DNA of 64,000 bases from Bombyx mori (taxonomy: Eukaryota > Arthropoda > Insecta > Lepidoptera > Bombycidae), in contig NC_085132.1 in the NCBI RefSeq assembly GCF_030269925.1, positions 2,626,501 through 2,690,500 of the forward strand, given 5' to 3'. Below, in pieces: positions 1 through 10,735 of this stretch. Every line of letters begins with the position of its first letter. Position 1 is the first letter of the stretch. The notes below the pieces were generated by a model, which was not told the DNA's origin, made no database searches, and saw nothing but the letters and a program-made list of their open reading frames with translations. The translations under genes were made by a program, and so were the position numbers.

Positions 1-99
1 TTTACGTTATAGATGTCTATGGGCTCCAGTAACTACTTAACACCAGGTGGGTTGTTAGCTCGTCCAAACACATACAATAAAAAAAAATAAAAAAAAAAA
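1..99 (+). repeat. SINE-A 3' tail
   Basis: The window opens inside the last ~100 bases of SINE-A. It has the segment around CTCCAGTAACTACTTAAC, the GCTCGTCC block and then an A-rich tail. The same tail ends at least ten other copies here, and the full-length copy at 41608-42041 has a tRNA-like head. Confidence 0.85.
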
Positions 100-1059
100 A
101 GTACATGGTAAACAACATGGCGTATCAAGAACCTTCGTCCGGTCTATCAATTTATTTATCGTGATCTTGCCTTCTGAAACCAGAATCAATGCCACAAAAA
201 AAAACATGCACTCATATTGTCCGCACGTAAGCATATTATCAGCACGTAATGTTTCAACGAAATCACACTATTTATCAACTCTGTTAAGATTAGATTATTC
301 ATTGACGATGAGTTGACAAGTTATATTTTTCGATTGGCTTGAGAAGCTCCTAGAAATACGTGTGTACGTGTGGTAGGTGTTGCACTTTCTATGATACTGT
401 CGAATTACCTAGCAAATAACGAAAATATGACAATGATTGATTGTGAGACGTATGGATTAGTTTAGGAAAATGAACATATAATACTGATACTCCTATATGT
501 AAGACTGGTAACAAAGGAACGTATGAAATGAGTGTGGAACGGAGCGTTAAGATGTGAGTGAGAGTAATCGGCAAGAAAGGGAAAAGAAAACAATAGAGAA
601 AGCAAGAGAAAGGGAAAGGGAAAAGGGAGCAAGGGAAAAGAGAACGAGAGAAAGCAAGGTGGCGAAGACGATTGAATGAGCAAGGCGTAAAAAAGATGTC
701 AGTTAATTTTTAATTATAACAACAGAGAAGATTTAGGAAGAGAACAATAAAAGCGCAACAGTGGAATAGTTTTATTAAAAGCGTCACGATCCCTGATTCT
801 ATTTAAGTATATGTCATTTTTTAATATCTATGTCAAACAAAATAACTACGTGGCCAACTACAAGCTACTGTTAGTTCGTTCCGTGTGAAATCAAATGTAA
901 AAGCCTAGAATTGTTTTTATAAACAAATTGACGGTAGTCAGCAATGTATTCAAATGTCGTCGAACAATCACTGTAATTGGAAGCGTCGGAAACAATAACA
1001 TGACAATCAAAAACGCCGTTAACCCTAAAATAATACTGACATAAATATCAACTCCAATA
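100..1059. other. Intergenic, no gene seen
   Basis: No coding signal is visible on either strand. A purine-rich GGGAAA/GAGAAA patch lies at about 575-665. The missing downstream exons of the minus-strand GH1 gene were looked for here and not found. Confidence 0.5.
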
Positions 1060-1321
1060 TCTATACTAATATTATAAAGAGGAAAGATTTGTTTGTTTGT
1101 TTGTTTCGAGTAGGCTCCTAAACTACTGAACCGATTTTAAAAATTCTTTCACTGTTTGGAAACTACACTATTCCCGAGTGACATAGGCTATAATCTTTTT
1201 TGAAAAAAATTAGGGATCCTTACTAAAACTCCAATAATGTAACGCGAGGTGTAAAAAAATTACCTAAAATATTCTTTACATCGCGTGCGCTGCGAAAACT
1301 ATTGATGATAGAATAAAGTAA
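1060..1321 (+). mobile_element. Non-autonomous Helitron, 5' part
   Basis: It starts A|TCTATACTAATATTATAAAG and is followed by (GTTT)n, the usual 5' end of a common moth Helitron. It matches the complement of 39741-40186 up to about 1318. There a second Helitron start replaces its 3' half, so this copy is truncated or interrupted. Confidence 0.7.
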
Positions 1322-1590
1322 TCTATACTAATATTATAAAGAGGAAAGATTTGATTGTTTGCTTGTTCAATATAAAAACAATCAGGACAACGAAGTAAGC
1401 TTTGCTTTACATTGCGCATTTAACGTACAAGGCGCGCTAAAACTAATTTCCCTTAACGCGGCCAACGTACTTTACCTTGAAACTCCTAGCCCTTTCGGCA
1501 GCTTCATCGTTTTCAGTGGTCTTATTGTAAGGGTCGATCCAGTTTATGTCGAGGGATATACCAACTGAACCTAGTATGAAAAATAAACAT
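1322..1590 (+). mobile_element. Second Helitron 5' end
   Basis: A new TCTATACTAATATTATAAAG start occurs 262 bases after the first. The downstream body (about 1370-1566) differs from the first copy and is open for 69 codons without resemblance to a known protein. No CTAG end was identified. Confidence 0.45.
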
Positions 1591-1597
1591 TTAACCA

Positions 1598-1700
1598 TCT
1601 TAATATATAATTATATATAAAAATTACGTGTCATGTTGTTTGTCCGCGATGGACACCTAAACTAATGAACCGATTTTGATTTCTTTTTTTTTTAAATATG
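1598..1700 (+). repeat. Helitron-like 5' end, other family
   Basis: It has AT-rich TCTTAATATATAATTATATA followed by the ACTAATGAACCGATTTTGAT motif typical of moth Helitron 5' regions. No 3' end was found. Confidence 0.4.
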
Positions 1701-2036
1701 TGTTTTGTTCCAACTTAGGCCATAGGATGGTTTTTATTTCGATTAATGTTCGCAATATTTATTAATTAACAATAAAATGATTTCTTATGTTGATTATTGT
1801 TATTAATTGTAAGTTTCATAAGTCTAAAACAGGTGGCGCCTTAAATCAGGTTTTACAGACTGACATTAATATCTCATAGATGGCGCTGTGTTAAAAATAC
1901 CAACCTTTCACATAAGCTACAATTTAATGGCTTAAACACCACGTGTTGCTGAGGCTAAAGTATAAGTGAAATTTATTTCGTAGTAAACGCAATACAGTGA
2001 AATACAATTAATTGCTCTTACTTTGTTAATTTTTAC

Positions 2037-2150
2037 ACCCACTGAGAAGATCCGGCGAGAAACTCAGTGGGCTGTGTCTATGGGTTAATTTACTCGTCGA
2101 GCCCTTCGTCTCAAGCGACGGGTTCGACGAGAACGATGACCGCCAGGAAC
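2037..2150 (-). repeat. SINE-B fragment
   Basis: It contains CCCACTGAGAAGATCCGGCG and the paired TCGTCGAGCCC/GGGTTCGACGAG blocks. These match the complement of the SINE-B copies at 37188-37484 and 50110-50352. Confidence 0.85.
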
Positions 2151-2170
2151 ACTCATGGCGACAGTAGGCC

Positions 2171-5076
2171 TTAAAATTCTAGGGTCCGCAGACTAAAGCA
2201 CATAAGTCAAAAAACTCTACTTTACAGGAATTAAAAAAAACTATTTAGAGTCTTATACATTAACAAACTTAATAATGTTTATTTGAATTATATAAGTCTA
2301 TAACACTAACTTATTATTAAAATTAAATATTTTAAAGTAAATGTGATTATTTAATCTTTAGATGACTTAAGTTATAAGGAACACAATAATAGTATGAGTT
2401 AAGTGAAAAAGATCAACAATTAAGATATATATTATAATAATATAAGTCATAAATATAAATAACAACTCAATGTTTAATTAAAATTCTACTTCTTCATCGA
2501 GTTCTAAAATATCTGGATCAGTATTTCGTAAAGTTTCCAACGTGGGAAGACTTACGTAAAATTCATGGAAAATATCCGGTATTAAAGGGAGCAGCGAAAT
2601 TAAATCATTTTTTTTCTCGATGGATATGGGTAATGGCTGTATAGATATTATAGGAATATGATCAGGAATACTGGACCCTCTTCTTTTATAGTTAAAGGTA
2701 GAAAAAGGCGAATCTATATTCAGGGTGTCTTTATAAGTGAGAATGCCAAATTCTTGCTCATAGCGTAGCCATCTTTTTTCCAGCCATTTAAACTGCCGCC
2801 CATCGGTATCTTTATTTCTTAAAACTAAAGCACTTTTGAGGAGGGATGAAAAGTCATAAAAGTCTGTATTTTTCATTTCAACAACCTTAAACTTTTTGCT
2901 GCTAGACCGGATCAACTGTATCCAATCATGTGGATGAAATACCTGTAATTCCGTTTTCTTCTTTTTTTTTTCTATGATGACATGATCGGTATCTTCTTCT
3001 AAATGGCTATGGCCAGGTATCATAAATTTGTGGTCAATTGTTTTGATAGCTCGATGTTTTTGCAATACCCAAGTAAACATACAACTGACATGGGAATTCC
3101 TATTTTGCCCACCGCATGTATCCGAGTAAAAAATTATATGTTTCGTATTATCAGATACGGATGTTTCTAAGTGCTTGTAAATACAAGAAGCGATTTGGTT
3201 AGCTCCCCGAGCTGCTACCGCCTCGTGCCACACATAGCAAACAGCTTTACCAGTTTTGTTGTCGTGGACAGTTAAATTGAACGTTCATAATTGCCGTTTA
3301 TAAAAGGCTACAGAAGAACTTAGAGCTGGTGTTGGCAAACACTGCTGTAAATCAAATGTGTACACCTGTAACGTGTCATCATTCTTGCACATTAGCGTGT
3401 CAGCTCGTTTCATTTCATAGGCTTGATCAGCTAGCGTTTTGTGGTTATCATGTTGAAGTATGAGATCTATTTTAACAGATTCCTCTTGACATAACTGTAT
3501 CTGCATCTTAAACTTGTCACAAGTGTAACAAGTATCGACACGCGGTTTTTTAAATGAAAGTCCTAATTTGTGAAATTCCTGACTATAGATTTTGATTGAA
3601 GGTGGATTATTCCGATCTTGACAAAATAACTCAAACATCTTTTGCATTGTTAAGTGAGATGGCAAATACTTCTTTGATGTAGACTTTCTCGTATAGTGAC
3701 TTTCGTATGATGGAAATGACATGATATGTGTCTTAATTTCTAGGCGTTTTTCGTTTGATATCTTATGCTTAGGAATTGTTTTCCCTCGCATGTCATCAGT
3801 TTGAGTACCCCCTATGGATGATCTCCTTTTCATAGCAACTGTCTTTATAAAATTGTCACTTTCATCTAACGTTTTCATTAAACATCCTCGGCAGACAGGT
3901 TCACGTTTACCATGCACAGTAAAAAAGTATTTATATGTCTTCATTCTAAGCTTTTGCTTTTCAGGTTCAATAGCTCGTATTCTTTGCGTAGATTTATCTT
4001 TAATTTCCATTAAAGACGCCATGTATGCAGATCTTTTTGCATATGACCCCATTTGCCAATATTCTGTAAATATGGCATGCCTATCAGTTAGTGGTATACG
4101 TTCTTTACATTTCATTCTGCAAACAGGTAGCTCTTTCATAGTGCGATCTGATATACATTTTCCTTTTAATGTTTTGTATGCCTGTCCTAAGTTACGTTTT
4201 AATTTTTTTTCTCTTTTTATAGTACGTATACTCTTTTTTGGAGACACATTAAGATTAATTGAAATTTCATCACAAGTACTTGAACTTGATGTGGTTGAAA
4301 GTCTCGGTAATTCATAACATGGATCTCGTACAGAATCATCACTAGAGAAGTCAAGTACAGGATGGTATGTTAAACTACTGACTTGACCTGATGATGTCGA
4401 CGGTATAGGATTGTCTGCCACTAGGTTCTCTGAGTTCAAAATCGACTGTTGATTTACATTTTCTAAAAAAGGACAAGACAATCATCTATTTATAATGATA
4501 TAATATTGATATAATTACGTAATTTGCAAATCATAATTTTGAAGATATGTGAAAATATACCTTCATTGCTTTCCAGATGAGTGGATAACGCCATTTCAAC
4601 TAATTTCTTGCATCTTTGAATATTCATCTTAAATAATTAAAATATTTAAGCACTCACACACAACTAACTAACACAACTAACCAACAAACTGTGCACAATC
4701 GACAACATTAGTAAATTAAAACCACTTACCGAAGTATTGTTTACGTTATAAATATTTTTAAGTAACCACTTTCTCTAAAGAAATGTTACATTTTGATGTT
4801 CTTTATAACATAAGTCAGACTTCTTACGTTAATAACTTTGTACTTATGGTGTTCCTTAGAACATAAGTCCAGTTATGTTTTTTAGTTCGTTTGATTATAT
4901 TAGGATTTCTTAAGGTTGATACAGAACGCCGCTTGAATACGCCATGAAATACTTGAGTTTGATTTATGTGCTTTAGTCAGATTGTGTGTTGAGCAAAATG
5001 TAAACCGATGATGTAATAAAAAATAAACTGAAAATTTTGACTTATGTGCTTTAGTCTGCCGACCCTAGAATTGTAA
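2171..5076 (-). mobile_element. 2.9-kb TIR DNA transposon
   Basis: Inverted ends of about 40 bp are directly visible. 2171-2212 reads ...ATTCTAGGGTC then GCAGACTAAAGCACATAAGT, and 5037-5076 is its complement with a few mismatches. A second inverted pair lies inside (2364-2389 versus 4846-4872, core TAAGGAACAC). Further copies of the ACTTATGT motif lie at 4800-4820 and 4964-4980, as expected for transposase-binding subterminal repeats. The enclosed minus-strand gene (4627-2478) fills most of the element. The right end is only 17 bp from the exon-3 donor of the minus-strand GH1 gene, so the element sits in that gene's intron. No clear target duplication was identified. The superfamily was not assigned. 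Confidence 0.85.
2478..4627 (-). pseudogene. Putative DDE-type transposase, one premature stop
   Basis: Two exons are inferred. Exon 1 runs 4627-4561 (ATG, then donor GTATAT) and exon 2 runs 4462-2478 (acceptor TTTTTTAG). The spliced frame is 684 codons including the stop. It is interrupted only by an in-frame TGA at 3287-3285, where a Trp codon (TGG) would fit after FYKRQL. The N-terminal half is basic and carries a C-x2-C pair (VCRGC) and DTCYTCDKF. The C-terminal half has FYSDTCGGQNRN, then PGHSHLEEDTDH, acid-rich motifs resembling an RNase H-like DDE core. I recall similar unnamed insect proteins, but the family name is not certain. It is the only gene inside the inverted ends, so the mobilising enzyme is the natural reading. 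A read-through or domesticated product is less likely given its position. Confidence 0.7.
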
Positions 5077-5093
5077 CTATAGATTTTAGGTAC

Positions 5094-7212
5094 CTTTATG
5101 CTTAGACTTGAATTGGTTTTCGTACAATCTATAGACTTTGGCGTGTGCCAGCAGAATATATTTGACACATGTGTAGTCGCCATTCTCTTTGACATTAAGA
5201 GCGGGGTCTCCAAACCCGTCTACGCACACAGAGCTGGGTTGGTTTATCGTGATCCAATATTTGACTTTGGACGCAAATCTATCGAACAACACTCTGGCGT
5301 AATCTTCGAACCAATTTACGATCAGCGGGTTGGTCCAACCTCCCAAATCTTGGAGACTCTGGGGCATATCGAAATGGTATAACGTTACCATAGGTTGGAT
5401 ATTGTACTTTAAGAGTTCGTCAATCAAATTCTCGTAATATCGCAGACCCTCTTCGTTTATTTCGTCCTTGAACCCTGCAAGGATAAATGATTATTTAGGT
5501 ATTTGGTTGACTTTTTTGCCTACGTATTCGCTGGTAGCCTAAGAAACAATTTCAGCTGAAAAAATGATTTTATTGTAAATTATTTATTTATTTTTCATTT
5601 TTTTTAAATTAAATCTTTTCAATTTTATTTTTAAATATTCACTTGTCATCGGTCCTTAATAAGTATGCCAAATTTGGAGTTAATCCGACGTTTTGAAGGG
5701 GGTCAAAACATAATATTCAAAGATTCTGTTACATACTAACATACATACGTCTGAAGCTAATAAAAGCGTATTAAAAAGAGCTGTGCTTCGCAGAATCTAC
5801 CGCCGGATCGGAAACGCGACCCACTGAGAAGATCCAGCGAGAAACTTAGTGGGCAAGATTGACTCATTTAGTGTTTAGTGTTACTAATCAGAGCGATCTC
5901 ACTGAATTCTAGTCAAAGCTGTGAAGTTATAGTGTTACCGGTAGGCAGTATCCTCGTCCAAGCTACGGAGAACCTGTAATGGTCAACTCCTAGTTCCCTC
6001 AGCATCTGCACGTCGCGCTTGTATCTATGGTAAGAGTCGCAAGCCACATCACCGTTTATTCTATCTGCTATATCCTCGGGATGCGCGTGCGTGTATCGAT
6101 CCCATACGCTCTCCGATTTACCTAAAATCAAGAAACATTCAATCCAACCTAAATAAGACGGCACGTATTTGAGAGAAATATTGTAGATAAAGCATTTTTA
6201 ACACAAGTATCTTCTTCAGTTTTCACGTGTCATAATTAAAACTTGTTTTATGGCTTCAAAGCCGAGTCGTTTACAACCATGGCAACTGTAAAGTATCCAA
6301 AACTTCGGAACTAATATAGTGACAATAAAAAAAAGTGCGAGTGCAACTTGGTGAACGCGAAAGAAGTGAAACTTCTTTGCTGTGTGTAAGTATTGTGGTT
6401 TTCTTCATTTTGCATCCTAATATCAATGTTGTATATAAGAACAAACGACTTAGCTCGCTTTCTCTTTTCCCTCCATCCACGGTCGAGTTATTCGCGAGAC
6501 GCTCTATCTATTTTCTCATTCTCGCTCTTTCTAAATTGTATCTTTTCTCTCTAGCCGTAACGAGTTAAATTTTACTCTCAACGTTCCAAGGAAGTTTGAC
6601 TTCAAATAGTTTAAATTAGACCTAAATACTTAATGTTTTCAATGCGATGGTTATTAATTTCGTTGTACTAAAACAGACTTTTTTTATTGCTTATATTGTT
6701 GGACGAGCTCACAGCCCACCTGATGTTAAGTGATTACTGGAGCCCAGAGACATCTACAACGTAAACGCGCCACCCACCCTGAGATATAAGATCTAAGGTC
6801 TCAGTATAGTTACAACGGCTGCCCCTCCCTTCAAACTGAAACGCATTACTGCTTCACGACAGAAATAGGTAGAGTGGTGGTACCTACCCGTGCGGACTCA
6901 CAAGATGTCCTACCACCAGTAAAAATGTTAATCTATTAAATTTTAATTTGTTTAATGTAAATCCGATATTCAAATAACGTTCTCGCGTTCGACTTAGGAC
7001 GTAGCTGTTTTGAGTCACGAATCCACGTGCCTGTATAGACACGGCTAAGCGTCTCTCACTTGTATAGGTTCAATACTGAAGTACCTTAGCACTTACCATC
7101 TTCATTCCAAGCACCTTCGATTTGGTAAGCCGATGTCGCAACACCAAACATGAAGCCGTCTTTGAATCTCCTCACTTTGTTGTCCGTGTAGCCATAGGTA
7201 ACGTGTGACGTA
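5094..7212 (-). CDS. GH1 beta-glycosidase-like gene, partial (Gln at acid/base site)
   Basis: Three exons are visible: 7212-7097, 6121-5939 and 5474-5094, with matching phases and GT-AG borders. In order they encode the N-terminal [20 protein letters not shown] block, the [20 protein letters not shown] block, and the YHFDMPQ barrel strand followed by WITINQP. In family 1 the residue after Asn is the acid/base Glu (NEP); here the codon is CAA, Gln, as in plant myrosinases. The signal-peptide exon upstream and all exons after KSKHKG are not seen, including the one with the nucleophile Glu. They may lie beyond position 1 or be lost. The gene is clearly diverged from the plus-strand copies. It keeps introns after LPTG and after KHKG that they lack. 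A 2.9-kb transposon lies 17 bp past the last donor. Function is uncertain: an altered glycosidase or a dying gene. Confidence 0.8.
5640..5770 (+). repeat. Unnamed dispersed repeat, copy 1
   Basis: It shares CCTTAATAAGTAT, TTAATCCGACGTTTTGAAGG and AAAAGCGTATTAAAAA with 46550-46682. It lies in intron 2 of the minus-strand GH1 gene. The family was not recognised. Confidence 0.6.
5783..5872 (-). repeat. SINE-B fragment
   Basis: GCTGTGCTTCGCAGAATCTA is followed by CGCGACCCACTGAGAAGATC, the complement of the SINE-B middle. It sits in a GH1 intron. Confidence 0.85.
6678..6927 (-). repeat. SINE-A, 5'-truncated
   Basis: The T-run, ATTGCTTA, GGACGAGCTCACAGCCCACC and the body to CCACCAGTAA are the complement of SINE-A. 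It lies in the GH1 intron between exons 1 and 2. Confidence 0.9.
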
Positions 7213-7370
7213 CTGCAACGAGATATACGAGTGATTTTAGTACAATATCGACACTTTGAAGGTACAAATTTACTGCGTTTCAATATGGCAGGTGTTGTGT
7301 AATCGCATCCGAAAGGAAGACGCTTTCAACTTAGAATGTAGCACTAAAGCCCCGTTCGGTATATGACCTC

Positions 7371-7560
7371 TTTTTTTTAACCTAAGGGCCGAGCCTCCTA
7401 CGAGGTCCCCGCGCTTAAGTGGCACGCAGGGTATGTGGGATTGGAAGATCTACAGATATTGCGAGCGGACCACGAGCCTAAGGATGGTACTTAGAACCCT
7501 ACCCACTATACTACTCCCCTGCCCTCTCGTCTAAGCGTCCGATCCCTCCGAGGTATGTCT
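7371..7560 (-). repeat. R1-like LINE 3' tail, diverged
   Basis: After a T-run, GGGCCGAGCCTCCTACGAGG and the CTCCCCTGCCCTCTCGTC block match the R1-like 3' tails at 10740-10900 and 40484-40620. Confidence 0.65.
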
Positions 7561-7614
7561 CTCAGGTGGGCCGTATGCTCGTCTGCCTACAAAGGCAATA
7601 AAAAAAAAAAAGAG
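7558..7614 (+). repeat. LINE 3' tail with poly(A)
   Basis: GGGCCGTATGCTCGTCTGCC, TACAAAGGCAAT and an A-run. The same tail ends the LINE fragment at 59685-59896. Confidence 0.6.
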
Positions 7615-7972
7615 GTCAGAACACGGGTGGAGGGAGTTACCGAGGTCAACACTTTTATACCTATTACTATTATTTGTCCTAACAAACATTGACTCATCAA
7701 TGCCTAGCCTAGCCAATAGGATTGCAAACTTGTATTATGACTTTGAATCCCCTATGCGTCGTCTTCCATTTAGAAATGAGAGTTTTCACCCCTGAGGAGT
7801 AAACTAAAGCAAATGAATCATTTTCAATGTACGAAGCATGAAAGCACAAAGTTAGAAATAAATGCGCATGTAATGGGTTTTTTTAATTTTACTCCTAAAA
7901 GAAAAAAAACATTATTTATGCTTCTCATGTATGGCTTAGCAAAAAACATAAAGAAAAATATGTATCAGATCT

Positions 7973-8805
7973 ATAAACTTCCAACTGTACTTATTATCAT
8001 GACGTTTAGAGCAAGCCGTACTCTCTAAAACTGACCATAAATCATAATCCAGCGGATTAAGATCGGGACTAGACAACGGCCAGTCTTCAGCTCTGATGTA
8101 GTCCGAAACGTTCGTTTCCAACCAAGACTGCGTAGACCGAGTTTTATGACCTGGCGCCGAGACTTGCTGGAAGGACCATTCTTGACTATTGAACATGGTG
8201 TTGTTAAGGGGCTTCACTACCTTCTCAAGAATGGTATCTTGATACACTTGTGCCGATGTTTTGATACCTTTTTCACAAAAATACGGTCATTTTGTTTGTT
8301 AAAATGATGCTCAATTGTAAAAAATTTCTCATCCGTAAACAAATTTTTTCTATGACCTCCCTTTGCGTACCGCTTCAGTAGTTGTTTCGATTTTACCACC
8401 CTATTGTCTTTTAAATTATCAGTTAAGAAATGACCAGTACGTCTCTTATAGATTGCAAGTCCTAAGTCATCTTTTAAAATACGCAACACGGTTCTAGGTG
8501 CTATCTTCATCTCCCGAGATAAAATCTTTTGCTTTCGGACAGGATTTCTTCGAATTATTTCCCTTACTGCTTTGACCACCTTTTTCGTACGAACACTAAG
8601 GGGACGCCAGATCTTTTTCTGTCACAAACAGAGGAGGTCTCATTGCACCTATTAATAGCCCGGTACACAAACATTTTACTAATACCAATTGTATGGAGAT
8701 TTTTAAAAATTGCATTTGGCTCCATACCTACTGTGTGTAACGCAATCACAGCGATTCGGTTCTCTTTATCACCCCACTCCATTTTAATATCGCAAAATAT
8801 TGTAC
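7973..8805 (-). pseudogene. Tc1/mariner-type transposase relic (maT-like)
   Basis: Three frames are needed to follow the protein. An N-terminal helix-turn-helix part is at about 8805-8565. The central part with LFTDEKFFTIEHHFN is at 8579-8225. The C-terminal part, with APGHKTRSTQSWLETN and WPLSSPDLNPLDYDLWS, is at 8247-7973. The final motif is typical of the DD37D maT branch. The first Asp (DEKFF) and the last Asp (PLDYD) are present. The middle Asp that normally precedes SAPGHK reads Val (GTC), so the copy would be inactive even without its frameshifts. Terminal repeats were not located with confidence. Confidence 0.8.
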
Positions 8806-9257
8806 AATGTATTAGCGCCAAAATGAGAAATTCAATGAGCAATCATATAAAAATGACAGATTCCAAATTCAAATGTAACATTTTGTTTATTTTTAATTGT
8901 AACAGTATTTATGGCCAGACTAAGTATATATTATTATATAATTACTGCATTCAGATATCTAGGGCAGGCGCTGGTAAAAAAAACTATTACGGACTAACGC
9001 ACGAGATATTGGCTTTGTAATACGCGTGAAAATCTCACTTAATCGATCTTTAATAGGCCATAGTTTAATAAAAGGCGAATTACGTATTAGGTACGTTTTA
9101 TTCGCAGATGAAGTATGCCTTGTTTGGTTTTAAACAGCCCAGTAGTGCGCCGGTCGCGTCTTTCGTGGCTATCACCAAGCCGAAAGGCGCAAACCTCGTT
9201 TTCAGAAAGAAACATAACACTAAAATACCCTGTTCAATTCGCTATTATCATATCTAT

Positions 9258-9550
9258 CTTTTTTTTTTATGATTGAAAGTTTACTGGTGGCCCGAAGGCC
9301 TTTCCAGTTTCACCAGGACAGGTGGGCGAGCAAAGGCTCAGCCAAGAGGGGTGGGATTTGCTGACAACTGCCCGAGCGCCTCCAAAGGAGACCTAACAAC
9401 TCAAGAGCAATTGTTTCGCGAATGAATCTACTACCGGATCGGAATCGCGACCCGCTGAGAAGATCCGGCGAGAAACTCAGCGGGCTGATGCATGGGTTAG
9501 GTTGCACGTCGACCTCTTTGTCGAGTTCGACGAGTACGGTTACCGGGTAA
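9258..9550 (-). repeat. SINE-B relative, diverged
   Basis: 9420-9540 contains GAATCTACTACCGGATCGGA, GCGACCCGCTGAGAAGATCC and GTCGAGTTCGACGAGTACGG. Upstream, about 9258-9415, it differs from standard SINE-B and begins with a T-run, suggesting a separate subfamily. Confidence 0.65.
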
Positions 9551-9555
9551 CCATA

Positions 9556-10120
9556 TCTATTCTTTAGAGTTTCAACACAGTAAAAACTTATTATTTTTAA
9601 AAATCATACCTCAAGACACATAGTATAATAAACACAAGATTCATTTCACTCGAATATTCGTGCCCAAAAACGACTAATTGCAAATCGGTGCTGAGCTATT
9701 GTACGTACAGTGTACACACTGACAGTAATTGTGACAGTAACCGTCGACCGATTACATAATTAAATGTATTACAAATTATCTATGTAGTTCACAGATAAAA
9801 CATGGGTAGGTAATAAATATGTAGTATTGATAACACTGATTTCGTTAACGATTTTGAATGCTTGTGAATTTATTGATATTTGATTTGATTGGATATTGGA
9901 TATGTCATTTTTTTTCATGCATATGAATGAATGAATGAATGATTTATTTTATTTCAAACAACAATAAGTCCATATGTGTACATAGTATCATTGAAACATA
10001 CTTAAAATTAACAAAGCCAATCAAATAAAAAAATATACATTTATTAAAAGTAGTTATCAGTGGATTACCTTTCAAATATTCCATTCCACTGATACCTACT
10101 TCGAACCAACCATTATTATT
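9556..10120. other. Intergenic, no gene seen
   Basis: AT-rich sequence with a short GAAT microsatellite near 9923-9942. No coding or repeat family was recognised. Confidence 0.4.
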
Positions 10121-10121
10121 A

Positions 10122-10400
10122 TTATTGTTTACTCCGCAAGTAAACCATGGTACAATGGTTCAAGTACCGACAGTCATAACGGTCTGTTAATGCCTTCAGG
10201 ATGCTGTTAGGGCTGACCCGGACCCGGCCAATTAGGGATGTGCACCTTTTCCGCATGGTCGTAAAGAAACAGTCGACTCGTGCCTCGGCGAACATACCCG
10301 ACGCGCCACAGAACCGAGGCAGCCCCAACAACACCCTGAACGCATTGTTGTATTGGACGCGTAAGGCGCTGTACTGCTTTTGACTATAGAGTGGAATGTG
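10122..10400 (-). pseudogene. LINE reverse transcriptase C-terminal fragment
   Basis: Read on the minus strand across two frames, the sequence gives a YNNAFRVLLGLPRFCGASG-like stretch and then MRKRCTSLIGRVRVSPNSIL. I recall this ending from moth endonuclease-reverse transcriptases. It is truncated, frameshifted and abuts the older R1-like fragment. Confidence 0.55.
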
Positions 10401-10726
10401 GGACTCAACGATCTGCAGGTGTTGAGAGCAGACCGCGGGCCCAAGGAATTTTAGGGCCCACCCACTAAACGACTCCCCTGCACTCTTACACCCGACGTCC
10501 GATCTCCGTCCGGGGTCAGAACCCGGTCAGAGTAGCGGAGTTCCCGCGGTCAACACTACAACCAGACACGCAGCGCCACCCCGAGGACGTCCGACCGACG
10601 GGTCGTCGAGGCGATAGTCGACGACCAACGACGTTGGTCTCCGCGGTACGGCGGCCCTACCAGGCCGCCCGGGCGATGCCGCTGGTGTTCCGGGTTACCC
10701 CGCTGGGCCAGAACCAGCCTGCCGGA
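10390..10726 (-). mobile_element. R1-like LINE 3' fragment, older copy
   Basis: The segment from the GACTCAACGATCTGCAGGTG block to CCAGCCTGCCGG is ~95% identical by eye to 10805-11134. It lacks the poly(A) end and its 5' side stops at CTGCCGG|ACTATAACC. The newer copy inserted exactly there. Confidence 0.8.
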
Positions 10727-10735
10727 CTATAACCT

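Noticed and set aside
1..2170. Remaining exons of the minus-strand GH1 gene
   Set aside because: No FxxGxNHY, TENGW or similar motif is found in any minus frame here; the exons must lie outside the window or be lost.
3814..4317. Plus-strand 167-codon open frame
   Set aside because: It is the antisense shadow of the transposase gene on the minus strand.
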